Source: an uncultured Granulicatella sp.
GTDB taxonomy: Bacteria > Bacillota > Bacilli > Lactobacillales > Aerococcaceae
DNA length: 12,616 bases
Direction of reading: 5' to 3'
Assembly: GCA_937891475.1 (NCBI GenBank)
Contig: CALATC010000153.1
Coordinates: 1-12,616, forward strand
Part shown: positions 1 to 6,704 of the stretch, one piece after another
Numbering within the stretch: position 1 is the first letter of the stretch
Layout: the number at the start of each line of letters is the position of its first letter
Notes under the pieces: generated by a model
The model's database searches: none
The model's input: the letters and a program-made list of their open reading frames with translations, nothing else
What the model was told of the DNA's origin: nothing
Made by a program: the position numbers and the translations under genes

Positions 1-96
1 AATATTTTAATCTGTTGTACAACTCTTGCTAATCATACCTTTTAGCGTAAATATCATAAATTCGATTTTTTAAACTACTTGTTCATCAAATGTCAT
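1..96 (-). pseudogene. 5' end of a divergent gene, apparently disrupted, running off the left edge
   Basis: On the minus strand an AAGAGG ribosome binding site (105-110) sits 8 nt before an ATG at 96-94. Reading continues M-T-F-D-E-Q-V-V and then hits TAA at 72-70, next to a run of six A (T6 on the plus strand at 66-71). If one base is restored there, the frame goes on as L-K-N-R-I-Y-D-I-Y-A-K-R-Y-D, meets a TAG, and then reads Q-E-L-Y-N-R-L-K-Y to the window edge. A good SD and start followed by protein-like sequence in a shifted frame suggests a decayed gene with a frameshift and a nonsense change. An 8-codon leader peptide is the alternative. I do not recognise the family; divergence from a DeoR-type regulator suggests sugar metabolism, which is inference. 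Confidence 0.4.
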
Positions 97-122
97 AATA
101 GTATCCTCTTTTTCTTGATTTA

Positions 123-151
123 ATAATACCAACATTAGAAAGCGTATACAA
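123..151 (-). promoter_or_regulatory. Candidate promoter for the divergent broken gene
   Basis: On the minus strand, TTGTAT (146-151) and TATTAT (123-128) are separated by 17 nt, just upstream of the AAGAGG site and ATG at 96. The match to the sigma-A consensus is fair. Confidence 0.4.
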
Positions 152-155
152 TATA

Positions 156-169
156 TGAAAGCGCTATTG
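156..169. promoter_or_regulatory. cre-like site (candidate CcpA operator) between divergent promoters
   Basis: TGAAAGCGCTATTG matches the degenerate catabolite-responsive element TGWNANCGNTNWCA at 12 of 14 positions, read in either direction. It lies between the -35 boxes of the two divergent promoters, where CcpA could affect both. One ORF-like ATG (155-157) overlaps it, which argues against that ATG being a real start. Confidence 0.4.
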
Positions 170-196
170 GAATTTCTTCAAATATTGTGCTATAAT
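167..196 (+). promoter_or_regulatory. Promoter of the DeoR-family regulator gene
   Basis: TTGGAA (167-172), an 18-nt spacer, and TATAAT (191-196) preceded by TG at 188-189, which makes an extended -10. Transcription should start near 203, giving a leader of about 48 nt before the ATG at 251. Confidence 0.6.
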
Positions 197-224
197 TTGT
201 TCAAAAGTATTCATAATTGTTCAA
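197..224. promoter_or_regulatory. Two direct TTGTTCAA repeats, possible autoregulatory operator
   Basis: TTGTTCAA occurs at 197-204 and again at 217-224, exactly 20 bp (about two helical turns) apart, directly after the -10 box and around the predicted start of transcription. A related TTGTTCA lies at 79-85. DeoR-family proteins often bind repeated short sites at their own promoters, so autoregulation is plausible but unproven. Confidence 0.35.
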
Positions 225-250
225 GGTGTACTATATCAGGAGGGGTAATT

Positions 251-1003
251 ATGGTTTCTTACGAAAGAATGTCCAAAATCCTAGATATTTTATCGAAGAG
301 AAAAATGATATCTACGATTCAATTGGAATCTCTTATGTATTGTTCAACTTCAACCTTAAGGAGGGACTTAATTCAATTAGAAAAAGATGGGAAGATTATT
401 CGGTCTCATGGGGAGGTCAGACTGGTTACAACAAATAATGTTGAATATACTTATGAATGTCGAAAACAAGAAGAAACTTTCGGGAAAAAAAATATCGCTG
501 AAACAGCTTCAACTTTTTTAACTGATAATCAATCAATTTTTATTGATAGTTCTTCAACAGCTGCGATGCTTGTTCCATATTTTGCAAACTTACAAAATTT
601 ACGTATCATTACAAATGGACTAGAGATAGCTCGGCAACTAAATAATTATGATAATATAACGTTATTTTTCTGCGGTGGACATATTGATTATGGAACAAAT
701 TCAGCATTGGGAGATTTTGCCAATCATTTTATTAATAATTTTCACGCTGATATTTGCTTTATGAGTTGTAGAGGGCTTGATCGTTTTGGTTCTTATGAAG
801 CAAACTATAATCAAGCTTTATTAAAACAACAAATGATTGCGAACGCAGATCTTACAGTATTATTAGCAGATTCTTCCAAGTTTAATACGAGTCACTATTT
901 TAAATTAGCTAATTACAATGTGATTGACTATATTATTACAAATGAAGCACCTGTTGATTCATTCCAAGACACTGTTAATAAGGAATGCGAAATTCTTTGG
1001 TAA
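251..1003 (+). CDS. DeoR/GlpR family transcriptional regulator
   Basis: The 250-residue product has the usual length and layout of DeoR/GlpR regulators. An N-terminal helix-turn-helix (about residues 5-57, with the recognition stretch S-T-S-T-L-R-R-D-L at 32-40) binds DNA. A C-terminal DeoRC phosphosugar-sensing domain (about 78-232) shows I-D-S-S-S-T (98-103), I-T-N-G-L (120-124), G-G-H (142-144) and A-D-S-S-K (206-210). I chose ATG 251 because AGGAGGGG lies at 238-245 and the conserved HTH begins just after it. An in-frame ATG at 155 would precede the promoter and has no SD. These proteins usually repress a nearby sugar operon until a phosphorylated intermediate binds. The only divergent neighbour is a broken gene at the left edge, so the ligand cannot be told. 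The gene stands alone and ends at a strong terminator. Confidence 0.9.
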   Translation: MVSYERMSKILDILSKRKMISTIQLESLMYCSTSTLRRDLIQLEKDGKIIRSHGEVRLVTTNNVEYTYECRKQEETFGKKNIAETASTFLTDNQSIFIDSSSTAAMLVPYFANLQNLRIITNGLEIARQLNNYDNITLFFCGGHIDYGTNSALGDFANHFINNFHADICFMSCRGLDRFGSYEANYNQALLKQQMIANADLTVLLADSSKFNTSHYFKLANYNVIDYIITNEAPVDSFQDTVNKECEILW

Positions 1004-1033
1004 TAGGTATTAAATCGTTATAAAAATCTTAGA

Positions 1034-1078
1034 CCTTTTTTGTATTTGATTTTTCTTCAATGCAAAAAAGGATTTTTT
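1034..1078 (+). terminator. Rho-independent terminator of the DeoR-family gene
   Basis: CCTTTTTTG (1034-1042) pairs with CAAAAAAGG (1063-1071); the stem can extend inward imperfectly. T6 follows at 1073-1078. It lies 30 bp after the regulator's stop codon. Confidence 0.75.
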
Positions 1079-1082
1079 AGTT

Positions 1083-1235
1083 AAAAAAAGACTTCCCATA
1101 GTAGCACTAGCTCCATAAGCAGCAAATGCTGCTTATGGGGCAGGGAAATTCGAGACCTTAGGCTCGAATTTTAGCAATGAGACTCGCTTTTGCGAGGCTG
1201 CTTGCGTCCTCCTGCTACTATAACAGGGAAGTCTA
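1083..1235 (-). ncRNA. Multi-branched structured RNA ending in a U-tract, downstream of recR
   Basis: Read on the minus strand, an 18-bp closing stem (1213-1221 plus 1226-1234 with 1089-1106, interrupted by a 4-nt bulge) ends in seven U (1083-1089). It therefore works as an intrinsic terminator for recR or for an RNA of its own. It encloses three hairpins: CTCGC/GCGAG with a 4-nt loop (1183-1196), set on a GCAA/TTGC base (1174-1177, 1202-1205); a 9-bp stem (1146-1154 with 1163-1171); and an 11-bp stem with a 4-nt loop (1113-1123 with 1128-1138). A purine-rich GGAGGA (1207-1212) lies next to the closing stem. I see no clear -35 box for an independent promoter. It may be an elaborate terminator, a small RNA, or a copy of an interspersed palindromic repeat. 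I do not recognise a named RNA family. Confidence 0.55.
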
Positions 1236-1255
1236 TTCGTAATTTTATTTTATTG

Positions 1256-1852
1256 TTACAGCTCTCTTCGTCCTTCAATCGCTTTGAATAAAGTCATTTC
1301 ATCTGCATATTCAATATCACTACCAACTGCAAGACCATGAGCTAAACGCGTCACTTTAATTCCAGCTGGTTTAATTAAACGAGATAAATACATCGCAGTT
1401 GCTTCACCTTCTGCAGTTGCATTCGTGGCAATAATCACTTCTTCTACAGTAGGATCTTGAAGACGCTGAATAAGAGAAGCCACATTAATATCATCTGGCC
1501 CAGTTCCTTCCATCGGAGAAAGAACACCATGAAGAACGTGGTACAAACCTTTATATTCCTTCATTCTCTCTAAACTCATCACATCTCGACTATCTTCAAC
1601 GACTAATATTTTCGTTCTATCTCTAGAAGCATCTTGGCAAATCTCACATGGATCTTCTTGCGTAATATTTCCACAAACAGAACACATCGTTAAATCTCGT
1701 TTACAACTAATGAGTGCATTGGCAAAATTCATCACTTCTTCTTCCGGCATTTCCATGCTAAAAAAAGCAAGACGAGCTGCTGTTTTTGCCCCGATTCCAG
1801 GCAGTTTCATATAACTATCCATTAATCGAGCAATTGGTTCTGGATATTGCAT
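1256..1852 (-). CDS. recR: Recombination mediator protein RecR
   Basis: The 198-residue product is full length. RecR works with RecF and RecO to load RecA onto SSB-coated single-stranded DNA at gaps and stalled forks. The N-terminal helix-hairpin-helix has [12 protein letters not shown] at 17-28. A four-cysteine zinc finger follows (C57, C60, C69, C72). The Toprim domain starts near residue 80 with I-L-V-V-E-D and continues through [10 protein letters not shown]. The C-terminal [16 protein letters not shown] segment is characteristic. ATG 1852 is preceded by GAGGTGAGAGG and lies 17 bp after the ebfC stop. It is the last gene of the dnaX-ebfC-recR operon, the arrangement seen in B. subtilis and E. 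coli. Confidence 0.97.
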   Translation of the reverse strand: MQYPEPIARLMDSYMKLPGIGAKTAARLAFFSMEMPEEEVMNFANALISCKRDLTMCSVCGNITQEDPCEICQDASRDRTKILVVEDSRDVMSLERMKEYKGLYHVLHGVLSPMEGTGPDDINVASLIQRLQDPTVEEVIIATNATAEGEATAMYLSRLIKPAGIKVTRLAHGLAVGSDIEYADEMTLFKAIEGRREL

Positions 1853-1869
1853 CCTCTCACCTCAACTCA

Positions 1870-2187
1870 TTAAAATCCAGGGATATTTAACCCTCTAGTA
1901 AATTGTCCCATTGTTTGTTCATTTGCTTTTTCAGCTTGTTCTAACGCACGATTTGTTGCCATTAATACTAAATCTTGTAATAATTCAACATCATCTCCAT
2001 CAACCGCTTCTGGTTTAATTGATACAGAAAGTACTTGACGTTTTCCATTCACTGTCACTTGTACTAAGTCACTTTGAGAGCTTCCTACATATTCTGTTTG
2101 GTTTAACTCCTCTTGAGCTTGTGCCATTTGTTTTTGTAATTTTTGCATTTGTTTCATCATGCCTTGCATATTTCCCATTCCACGCAT
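1870..2187 (-). CDS. ebfC: YbaB/EbfC family nucleoid-associated protein
   Basis: This 105-residue protein belongs to the small DNA-binding YbaB/EbfC family, which forms dimers with a tweezer-like shape and binds DNA with little or moderate sequence preference. It starts with a Met/Gly/Gln-rich, coiled-coil-prone segment (about 1-30, with M-K-Q-M-Q-K-L-Q-K-Q-M). The family core follows: V-Q-V-T-V-N-G-K, then I-K-P-E-A-V-D-G-D-D-V-E-L-L-Q-D-L-V-L-M-A-T-N-R-A. AGGAGG (2195-2200) overlaps the dnaX stop codon, and only 12 bp separate the two genes, so translation is probably coupled to dnaX. Its place between dnaX and recR is a conserved feature of the family; the exact cellular role is not settled. 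Confidence 0.95.
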   Translation of the reverse strand: MRGMGNMQGMMKQMQKLQKQMAQAQEELNQTEYVGSSQSDLVQVTVNGKRQVLSVSIKPEAVDGDDVELLQDLVLMATNRALEQAEKANEQTMGQFTRGLNIPGF

Positions 2188-2199
2188 GTTGATTCCTCC

Positions 2200-3921
2200 T
2201 TAATTGTTTTCTGTTTCTTCTGAAATATGAACAATTTCTTCGCCAAACAAATCAATTGTATTTTGAACTAATTGTTCCACTTCATTTTTTTCTTCTTCAT
2301 CAGTCGGTTGCTCTTCCATTTCTGTTGCATGAGTCACACCTTCTGCTTCTTGTTTTTCTTTCTTATCTCGTAAATAATCTTGTCGAATTTGTGCCCATTG
2401 TTCTCCTGTCACGCTGACAAAATTTCCAGGATACTGCGCTAACGTTTGACAATGACGAGCAATATCTTCATGAAGTTCTAAACTTTCCTGTGCTCTTTGG
2501 CATAAAATTTCATAATCAAATTTTAAGACAAAGCCATTTGGACTGGCTGCTACAGGTTCGCTCGCTTTCAACAACGCTCTTTGAGTAGTCGAAAGCATTT
2601 GTAATAAATCTCCCCACAATTCTCGAATAAAAATTAAATCTTTTCGAGTTGCAGCATCTAATACTTTATAAACTTCACCAATATTTGGCTTATACGTACT
2701 TGATTTTGCTTGTGGAGTTGATGTCGCTTTTTTAGGAACTGCTACTCCTTGCCCTTGTAATAATTGAGACATCTGTTGTTGCAAACTTTGTAACTGTTGT
2801 TCTAATTGTGAGAGATATTCCTGATTAGCTGGTGCTGCTTGCCCGGCTATTGCTACTACAGGTTGTGCCATTTTAATCGTAAAGACTTCCAAACTAATGG
2901 TTGGTTTTGTCGTAAATCGCATTTCTTGTTGCGTTTGATTTAAAGCATCCATAAAGCGATATAAAAAGGCTTCTTCGACTTCTTTTGCAAATGATACAAA
3001 AGCTTCACTTCTACCAATCATATCTCCTGTTTGTTTTGCCACTAATAAATCTCTAGAAAATTCTAGCCATTCTTCAATTAAACGAGATGCTTCTTTTCCT
3101 AGTAATAATAGGTCTTGCAATTGTAATAATGCTGCTTGTGCTTGTTGCTGAGTCAATAATCGAACAAATTCAATCATTAAATCATCCGTCAAACTTCCAG
3201 AAACTTGAATGGCTTGTTCAAAACTCACTTTGTCATCACTAAATGAAATGACTTGATCTAATAAACTTAACGCATCACGCATTCCACCATTAGCACAACG
3301 AGCAATCACGCTTAAAGCTTCTTCTTCATACGCAATTTCTTCTTGTTCTAAAATATAACGAAGTCTTTGAATAATTTCATCATTCGTAATTCTTCTAAAA
3401 TCAAATCGCTGTGTTCTTGAAATAATCGTCGCTGGAATTTTATGTGGTTCAGTTGTCGCTAGTATAAAGATAACATTTTTTGGAGGTTCTTCTAATGTTT
3501 TTAATAAAGCATTGAATGCTCCTGTCGATAACATATGTACTTCATCGATAATATAAACTTTATACGTTGCTTGAGTTGGAGCATAACGAGCTTTATCTCG
3601 AATATCACGAATTTCTTCTACCCCATTATTACTTGCCGCATCGATTTCAATGACGTCCCCAATCGTTCCTTCTGTAATGCCTTTACATAACAAACAGTCA
3701 TTACAAGGTTCTCCGTCTTGAGGATTTAAACAGTTAATAGCTTTCGCAAAAATTTTTGCCGCACTTGTCTTCCCAGTTCCTCTTGGACCTGTAAATAAAT
3801 ACGCATGACTCGTTTTATGATGGATAATCGCATTTTTCAATGTTTTCGTAACTGCAGTTTGCCCCACCATATCTTCAAATTTTTGTGGTCGCCATTTTCG
3901 GTATAACGCTTGATAAGCCAT
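2200..3921 (-). CDS. dnaX: DNA polymerase III subunit gamma/tau
   Basis: The 573-residue product is the AAA+ clamp-loader ATPase that loads the sliding clamp onto primed DNA. The Walker A motif G-P-R-G-T-G-K-T is at 45-52. The zinc-binding module uses C64, C73, C76 and C79. Walker B is I-I-D-E-V-H (124-129), and the S-R-T-Q-R-F region (168-173) holds the probable arginine finger, with Thr where many relatives have Cys. A Gln-rich linker (about 365-395) and an acidic tail ending near Q-N-T-I-D-L-F-G-E-E-I-V make up the tau-specific part. AAGGAG (3929-3934) supports ATG 3921. It heads the dnaX-ebfC-recR operon. A weak promoter candidate (TAGTCA, 17 nt, TAAAAT at 3996-4001) lies just after helD; read-through from helD is also possible. 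Confidence 0.96.
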   Translation of the reverse strand: MAYQALYRKWRPQKFEDMVGQTAVTKTLKNAIIHHKTSHAYLFTGPRGTGKTSAAKIFAKAINCLNPQDGEPCNDCLLCKGITEGTIGDVIEIDAASNNGVEEIRDIRDKARYAPTQATYKVYIIDEVHMLSTGAFNALLKTLEEPPKNVIFILATTEPHKIPATIISRTQRFDFRRITNDEIIQRLRYILEQEEIAYEEEALSVIARCANGGMRDALSLLDQVISFSDDKVSFEQAIQVSGSLTDDLMIEFVRLLTQQQAQAALLQLQDLLLLGKEASRLIEEWLEFSRDLLVAKQTGDMIGRSEAFVSFAKEVEEAFLYRFMDALNQTQQEMRFTTKPTISLEVFTIKMAQPVVAIAGQAAPANQEYLSQLEQQLQSLQQQMSQLLQGQGVAVPKKATSTPQAKSSTYKPNIGEVYKVLDAATRKDLIFIRELWGDLLQMLSTTQRALLKASEPVAASPNGFVLKFDYEILCQRAQESLELHEDIARHCQTLAQYPGNFVSVTGEQWAQIRQDYLRDKKEKQEAEGVTHATEMEEQPTDEEEKNEVEQLVQNTIDLFGEEIVHISEETENN

Positions 3922-3948
3922 CGGTCTTCTCCTTTTGACTTTATACTA

Positions 3949-3985
3949 AGAAAACACAACACTACAATCGTAGGTTATGTTTTCT
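3949..3985 (-). terminator. Hairpin between helD and dnaX, probable weak terminator or attenuator
   Basis: AGAAAACA (3949-3956) pairs with TGTTTTCT (3978-3985). Further in, AAC pairs with GTT and CTAC with GTAG around a 4-nt loop, with one mismatch and one bulged base. On the minus strand the 3' arm is itself U-rich (TGTTTTCTT), but there is no long U-tract, so termination after helD may be partial. Confidence 0.4.
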
Positions 3986-4021
3986 ATCCTTTACTATTTT
4001 ACATTTTTTTATGACATTTGA

Positions 4022-6166
4022 CTACCGGAATGTTCCAAAAACAGACATCGGTGCTTTAGAGTTTGCAATAAAACTTGTCACATCTGGAGTCGTAAAAATA
4101 TTCAAGCGATGTTTTGCACGAGTACAAGTTGTATAGAACATAAAACGTTCTTTCATTGTTGCATAGCGATCTTTAGTTGCTTGCCAAATAAAGACTTGGT
4201 CAAACTCTAATCCTTTTGCAACTTCAATCGTCGTTACTACTAAACGACTTCCTAATGATTCACTTGTATCTTCTAATAATTCAGCATCATACTCAACTAA
4301 CTCTTTTTGTAAAGCTTTCGCTTCATCCATTGTACGACAGAACATAGCATTTGTATGATAACATTCAGGTGTATCTTCGACTAATTTCTTCAATCGTTCA
4401 ATTGAAGGTTCTTCATCAACAAATACCCCTACTTCTTCACCTGTACGTGGGAAGACATTTTTATCTAATTCCCATCCTAAAATACCATTAGCAAAACGAG
4501 TAATTTGCGCAGTACAACGGTAACTAATTTCTAATGAACGATGCTCTAATACACGTTCTTTGAAGAAGGCTGCTACTAATTCTGGATGACGTTCTTCTAA
4601 TGAGAAAATCGTTGTAGCTGTTGAGAATGATTGGAATGTATCTCCAACTACTGTAAATTTCGCACGGAAATAATAATTGGATAAAGCTGCCATAAATAAT
4701 AATGACACATCTTGAACTTCATCAATAAATAAGTGAGTATATCCTTGATAATCACGAATTGGAGCAATCATTGTTGCTACATAAAGTAATACCCTTACTC
4801 CTTCAGCTGTTACTTGAAGACGTCCTTCACCTGTATCTTTTAAAGGTAATTGAGCATTATCTACTTTTCCTAATTCTTCTCTGCGCTGTTTAGCTAGTGG
4901 CATCCAGTCTTGTAAATGTTTCGAAATATTAACAAATGCAAACATTTCTACTTGTTGTTCTGCTTCGAATGCTTGTTTTTCAAACACTCGTTGTCCTAGC
5001 ATTTGATAATATTCTGTTTCACTATTAAATTCTTCATTTTTCATCAATACTTCAATTTGCATTGGTGACATATCTTCATATACACGTTTAGCAACTTCAG
5101 AAACATAGAAACGATTTAAACGACGTTTCAAGTTCTTTTCTAACACTTCCTGAATTTGTACTAATTGTTGATATAACGTCAATTTTGGATTTACTTGTTC
5201 GATGATTTTTTGATAATCTTTTTCACCAAAAATTCTAAATCCTTTAATTGATATCGGACGGAAATGTAAATTAGCTACCGATAACGCAGGCAATTGTTCA
5301 GTAATAAGCGCTGCCCACTCACTATCTGTTAAATATGCTCTTCTTGTTTTAGTTGGTACTAACATACTTGTTTTATTTAAGAAAAATTTCTTAAACAATT
5401 CTACTGTATGTTGCGCTAATGTTTGTTGATATAATTCACTACCTGTTAAATTCGGAATAACGTGAGAAATATATTTTGCAAACAATTGGTTACGTGATAA
5501 CAACAACATATCATTATGGTTTTGATCTTTTGATTGATACATCAAATATGCAATACGTTGTAATAAAATCGTTGTCTTCCCACTACCTGCACAACCATTA
5601 ACGATTAACCAGTCTTTTTGTTTATGACGAATAATTTCATTTTGTTCCTTTTGAATCGTCGCAGTAATTCCTTCTAAATGTCCATCACGATTCGTAGGTG
5701 CACTTAACGTTTCCATTAATAATGATTCTTCATTTTCTACATCATAAACCGATTGAATTTTCCCTTTTTTAATCACAATATCACGTTTTAAAAAGGCTTG
5801 ACCATGTTGAATTCCTGAAGGAGTTTGATACGTTAAATCTCCTAATGTTCCTTCATAAAATAAACTGGCAATTGGCGCGCGCCAATCATATACTTGCACT
5901 TGTTTCTCTTCATCAAAAAATGTTGACGAACCAATATACATTTTTTCAACTTCTGGTTCACCTTCAAATTGAACATCAATTCTTCCAAAATACGGAGATT
6001 CTTTTTGATCTTCTAATTGGTGAATTGAAAAATCAATAAAATCTTGACGTTGCTGATCTAAATTTTCATCTTTTAATCTTAGTTTTTCAGATTGTATTTT
6101 TGCATCAAATTTTGATTGAACTTCTACTAAGTGCTTTTCTTCTTCTTTGAACCCTTTATTTTTCAC
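4022..6166 (-). CDS. helD: HelD-like RNA polymerase recycling helicase (superfamily 1, UvrD-like)
   Basis: The 714-residue product fits HelD, a superfamily 1 motor that removes stalled RNA polymerase from DNA and helps recycle it. A charged, coiled-coil-prone N-terminal arm (about 5-55), typical of HelD for entry into RNA polymerase, leads to the family block Y-D-W-R-A-P-I-A-S-L-F-Y-E (93-105). Motor motifs follow in order: Q motif near 171-180, Walker A G-C-A-G-S-G-K-T-T (191-199), Walker B F-I-D-E-V-Q-D (480-486), G-D-T-F-Q-S (508-513), S-Y-R-C-T (548-552), motif V V-A-K-G-L-E-F (649-655) and motif VI T-T-C-T-R-A-K-H-R-L (679-688). The start is GTG, with GGAGGAG 9 nt upstream. It stands between ffs and dnaX. 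A UvrD/PcrA-type DNA repair helicase is less likely because the N-terminal block is HelD-specific. Confidence 0.88.
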   Translation of the reverse strand: MKNKGFKEEEKHLVEVQSKFDAKIQSEKLRLKDENLDQQRQDFIDFSIHQLEDQKESPYFGRIDVQFEGEPEVEKMYIGSSTFFDEEKQVQVYDWRAPIASLFYEGTLGDLTYQTPSGIQHGQAFLKRDIVIKKGKIQSVYDVENEESLLMETLSAPTNRDGHLEGITATIQKEQNEIIRHKQKDWLIVNGCAGSGKTTILLQRIAYLMYQSKDQNHNDMLLLSRNQLFAKYISHVIPNLTGSELYQQTLAQHTVELFKKFFLNKTSMLVPTKTRRAYLTDSEWAALITEQLPALSVANLHFRPISIKGFRIFGEKDYQKIIEQVNPKLTLYQQLVQIQEVLEKNLKRRLNRFYVSEVAKRVYEDMSPMQIEVLMKNEEFNSETEYYQMLGQRVFEKQAFEAEQQVEMFAFVNISKHLQDWMPLAKQRREELGKVDNAQLPLKDTGEGRLQVTAEGVRVLLYVATMIAPIRDYQGYTHLFIDEVQDVSLLFMAALSNYYFRAKFTVVGDTFQSFSTATTIFSLEERHPELVAAFFKERVLEHRSLEISYRCTAQITRFANGILGWELDKNVFPRTGEEVGVFVDEEPSIERLKKLVEDTPECYHTNAMFCRTMDEAKALQKELVEYDAELLEDTSESLGSRLVVTTIEVAKGLEFDQVFIWQATKDRYATMKERFMFYTTCTRAKHRLNIFTTPDVTSFIANSKAPMSVFGTFR

Positions 6167-6204
6167 TAGAGAGCTCCTCCATCTATCCCAAAATACTTAC
6201 TTAT

Positions 6205-6235
6205 AAAAACAGGCTGGAACACTAGCCCCAGCCTG
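6205..6235 (-). terminator. Terminator of the SRP RNA gene
   Basis: On the minus strand CAGGCTGG and CCAGCCTG form an 8-bp GC-rich stem (6210-6217 with 6228-6235), followed by five U (6205-6209). It lies directly after ffs and 39 bp before the helD start, so helD needs read-through or its own promoter. Confidence 0.85.
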
Positions 6236-6249
6236 TAATTTCTTCTATG

Positions 6250-6340
6250 TACATACAGCACATAACGAACGATACTTATAGCTGCTTCCTTCCGGACCTG
6301 ACTCGATTCATATGTTCGCTATTGCCATATGGCCTAACGG
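6250..6340 (-). ncRNA. ffs: Signal recognition particle RNA, small bacterial type (4.5S/scRNA)
   Basis: On the minus strand the SRP hallmark GGTCCGGAAGGAAGCAGC (6282-6299) contains the GGAA tetraloop and the symmetric and asymmetric internal loops that bind Ffh. The flanking arms (about 6252-6271 and 6309-6331) are largely complementary, giving the long rod of helix 8 and helix 5. A length near 90 nt indicates the small type without an Alu domain. The RNA joins Ffh to carry ribosomes making membrane proteins to FtsY and the Sec translocon. Exact ends are inferred from the promoter on one side and the terminator on the other. Its position upstream of dnaX is as in B. subtilis (scr). Confidence 0.95.
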
Positions 6341-6348
6341 CAGATATT

Positions 6349-6377
6349 ATTATACTCTATTTCCCTAAAAATTGCAA
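6349..6377 (-). promoter_or_regulatory. Promoter of ffs
   Basis: TTGCAA (6372-6377), a 17-nt spacer, and a perfect TATAAT (6349-6354) on the minus strand. Transcription should start near 6342, at the 5' end of the SRP RNA. Confidence 0.85.
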
Positions 6378-6405
6378 CAGTTCAAAGAAAATAGTTTTCA
6401 CGGTG

Positions 6406-6432
6406 TCAAACACAAGTAAAAATGTCCTGAAT
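6406..6432. repeat. Left copy of a 27-bp direct repeat flanking the toxin-antitoxin interval
   Basis: TCAAACACAAGTAAAA is identical in both copies, and the following 11 bases differ at two positions counting both sides (25 of 27 identical overall). The other copy is at 6932-6958 in the same orientation, 526 bp away. Confidence 0.8.
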
Positions 6433-6458
6433 AGAGAATAGAATAAATCAAACGAACA

Positions 6459-6467
6459 TGATATAAT
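6459..6467 (+). promoter_or_regulatory. Extended -10 promoter of the toxin mRNA
   Basis: TGATATAAT is a perfect TATAAT with the TGn extension. The -35 region (about 6439-6444) is poor, as tolerated by extended -10 promoters. The predicted start is near 6474, leaving about 48 nt of leader before the toxin GTG. Confidence 0.6.
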
Positions 6468-6486
6468 CATCAATGCTGAAGCCAAA

Positions 6487-6510
6487 CCTTCCGCAAGTCT
6501 ATGCGAAAGG
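6487..6510 (+). promoter_or_regulatory. Upstream helix in the toxin leader, partly covering the SD
   Basis: CCTT and CGCA (6487-6490, 6492-6495) pair with TGCG and AAGG (6502-6505, 6507-6510) around a 6-nt loop, with one mismatch. The 3' arm contains the first bases of the ribosome binding site AAAGGAGGTG (6506-6515). In Fst toxin mRNAs an upstream helix of this kind is known to limit translation. Confidence 0.55.
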
Positions 6511-6521
6511 AGGTGGAGCGA

Positions 6522-6620
6522 GTGCACTACATTTTCGACGTCTTACTTGCTATTGTGGCAGAAGTAACAGCACATTACATTTGCAAGTGGTTAGATAGCA
6601 AGGACAATGGCCAAAGCTAA
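6522..6620 (+). CDS. Fst-like type I toxin, small membrane peptide
   Basis: A 32-residue peptide starting at GTG, with GGAGG (6509-6513) 8 nt upstream. One predicted transmembrane stretch (about residues 4-24, F-D-V-L-L-A-I-V-A-E...) is followed by K-W-L-D-S-K-D and a short polar tail. That layout is typical of the Fst/Ldr toxin family, whose members insert into the membrane and stop growth when not held back by antisense RNA. An in-frame ATG at 6501 would add seven residues but lies inside the upstream helix, before the SD, so it is less likely. The surrounding antisense RNA, shared terminator and repeats strongly support the assignment. The peptide sequence itself is only moderately like classical Fst, with polar residues inside the membrane segment. 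Confidence 0.75.
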   Translation: MHYIFDVLLAIVAEVTAHYICKWLDSKDNGQS

Positions 6621-6632
6621 CCCAACGCCGAC

Positions 6633-6670
6633 AAAAAAGCCCCTAGGAAACTGACATTTTCCCAGGGGCT
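6633..6670. terminator. Shared terminator of toxin mRNA and antitoxin RNA
   Basis: AGCCCCT (6638-6644) pairs with AGGGGCT (6664-6670) and GGAAA (6646-6650) with TTTCC (6658-6662) around a 7-nt loop. On the minus strand it ends in six U (6633-6638), a strong terminator for the antitoxin RNA. On the plus strand the tail is weaker. Confidence 0.8.
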
Positions 6671-6681
6671 TCGGTGTGCTT

Positions 6682-6697
6682 GCGCACTACATTTTCG
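6682..6697. repeat. Second copy of the toxin start-site repeat (DR-like)
   Basis: GCGCACTACATTTTCG matches GTGCACTACATTTTCG at 6522-6537 in 15 of 16 positions. In par/Fst loci such direct repeats give the antisense RNA its complementarity to the toxin initiation region. Confidence 0.8.
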
Positions 6698-6704
6698 TAG
6701 GATT

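Larger units (their letters stand above)
6633..6698 (-). ncRNA. Antitoxin RNA of the Fst-like locus (RNA II equivalent)
   Basis: A predicted RNA of about 66 nt runs from near 6698 to the shared terminator, converging on the toxin gene. Its 5' part is complementary to the toxin start region through a repeat: CACTACATTTTCG occurs at 6525-6537 (toxin codons 2-6) and at 6685-6697. It can thus pair with the toxin mRNA both at the terminator and at the start codon, the two contacts known for Fst RNA II of plasmid pAD1. Size, promoter, repeat and terminator all match that model. Confidence 0.75.

Noticed and set aside
155..250. N-terminal extension of the DeoR-family gene to ATG 155
   Set aside because: It would start upstream of the promoter -10, has no SD, overlaps a cre-like site, and the extra 32 residues are unlike DeoR proteins. 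ATG 251 has AGGAGGGG before it.
2290..2745. Programmed frameshift in dnaX giving a gamma form
   Set aside because: Two A-rich spots were checked. CCT AAA AAA GCG near 2735 has the slippery heptamer out of register, and the A7 near 2290 lies almost at the C-terminus, where a shift would give no useful short form.
3940..3967. TTGTAG/TATAAA promoter for dnaX
   Set aside because: The predicted start (about 3933) would fall inside the dnaX SD, leaving no ribosome binding site on the RNA, and the elements overlap a hairpin.
5845..6039. 64-residue + strand open frame opposite helD
   Set aside because: It is an antisense shadow of the conserved HelD N-terminal domain with no SD.
6247..6441. 64-residue + strand open frame
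   Set aside because: It is the antisense of the SRP RNA gene and its promoter, without an SD.
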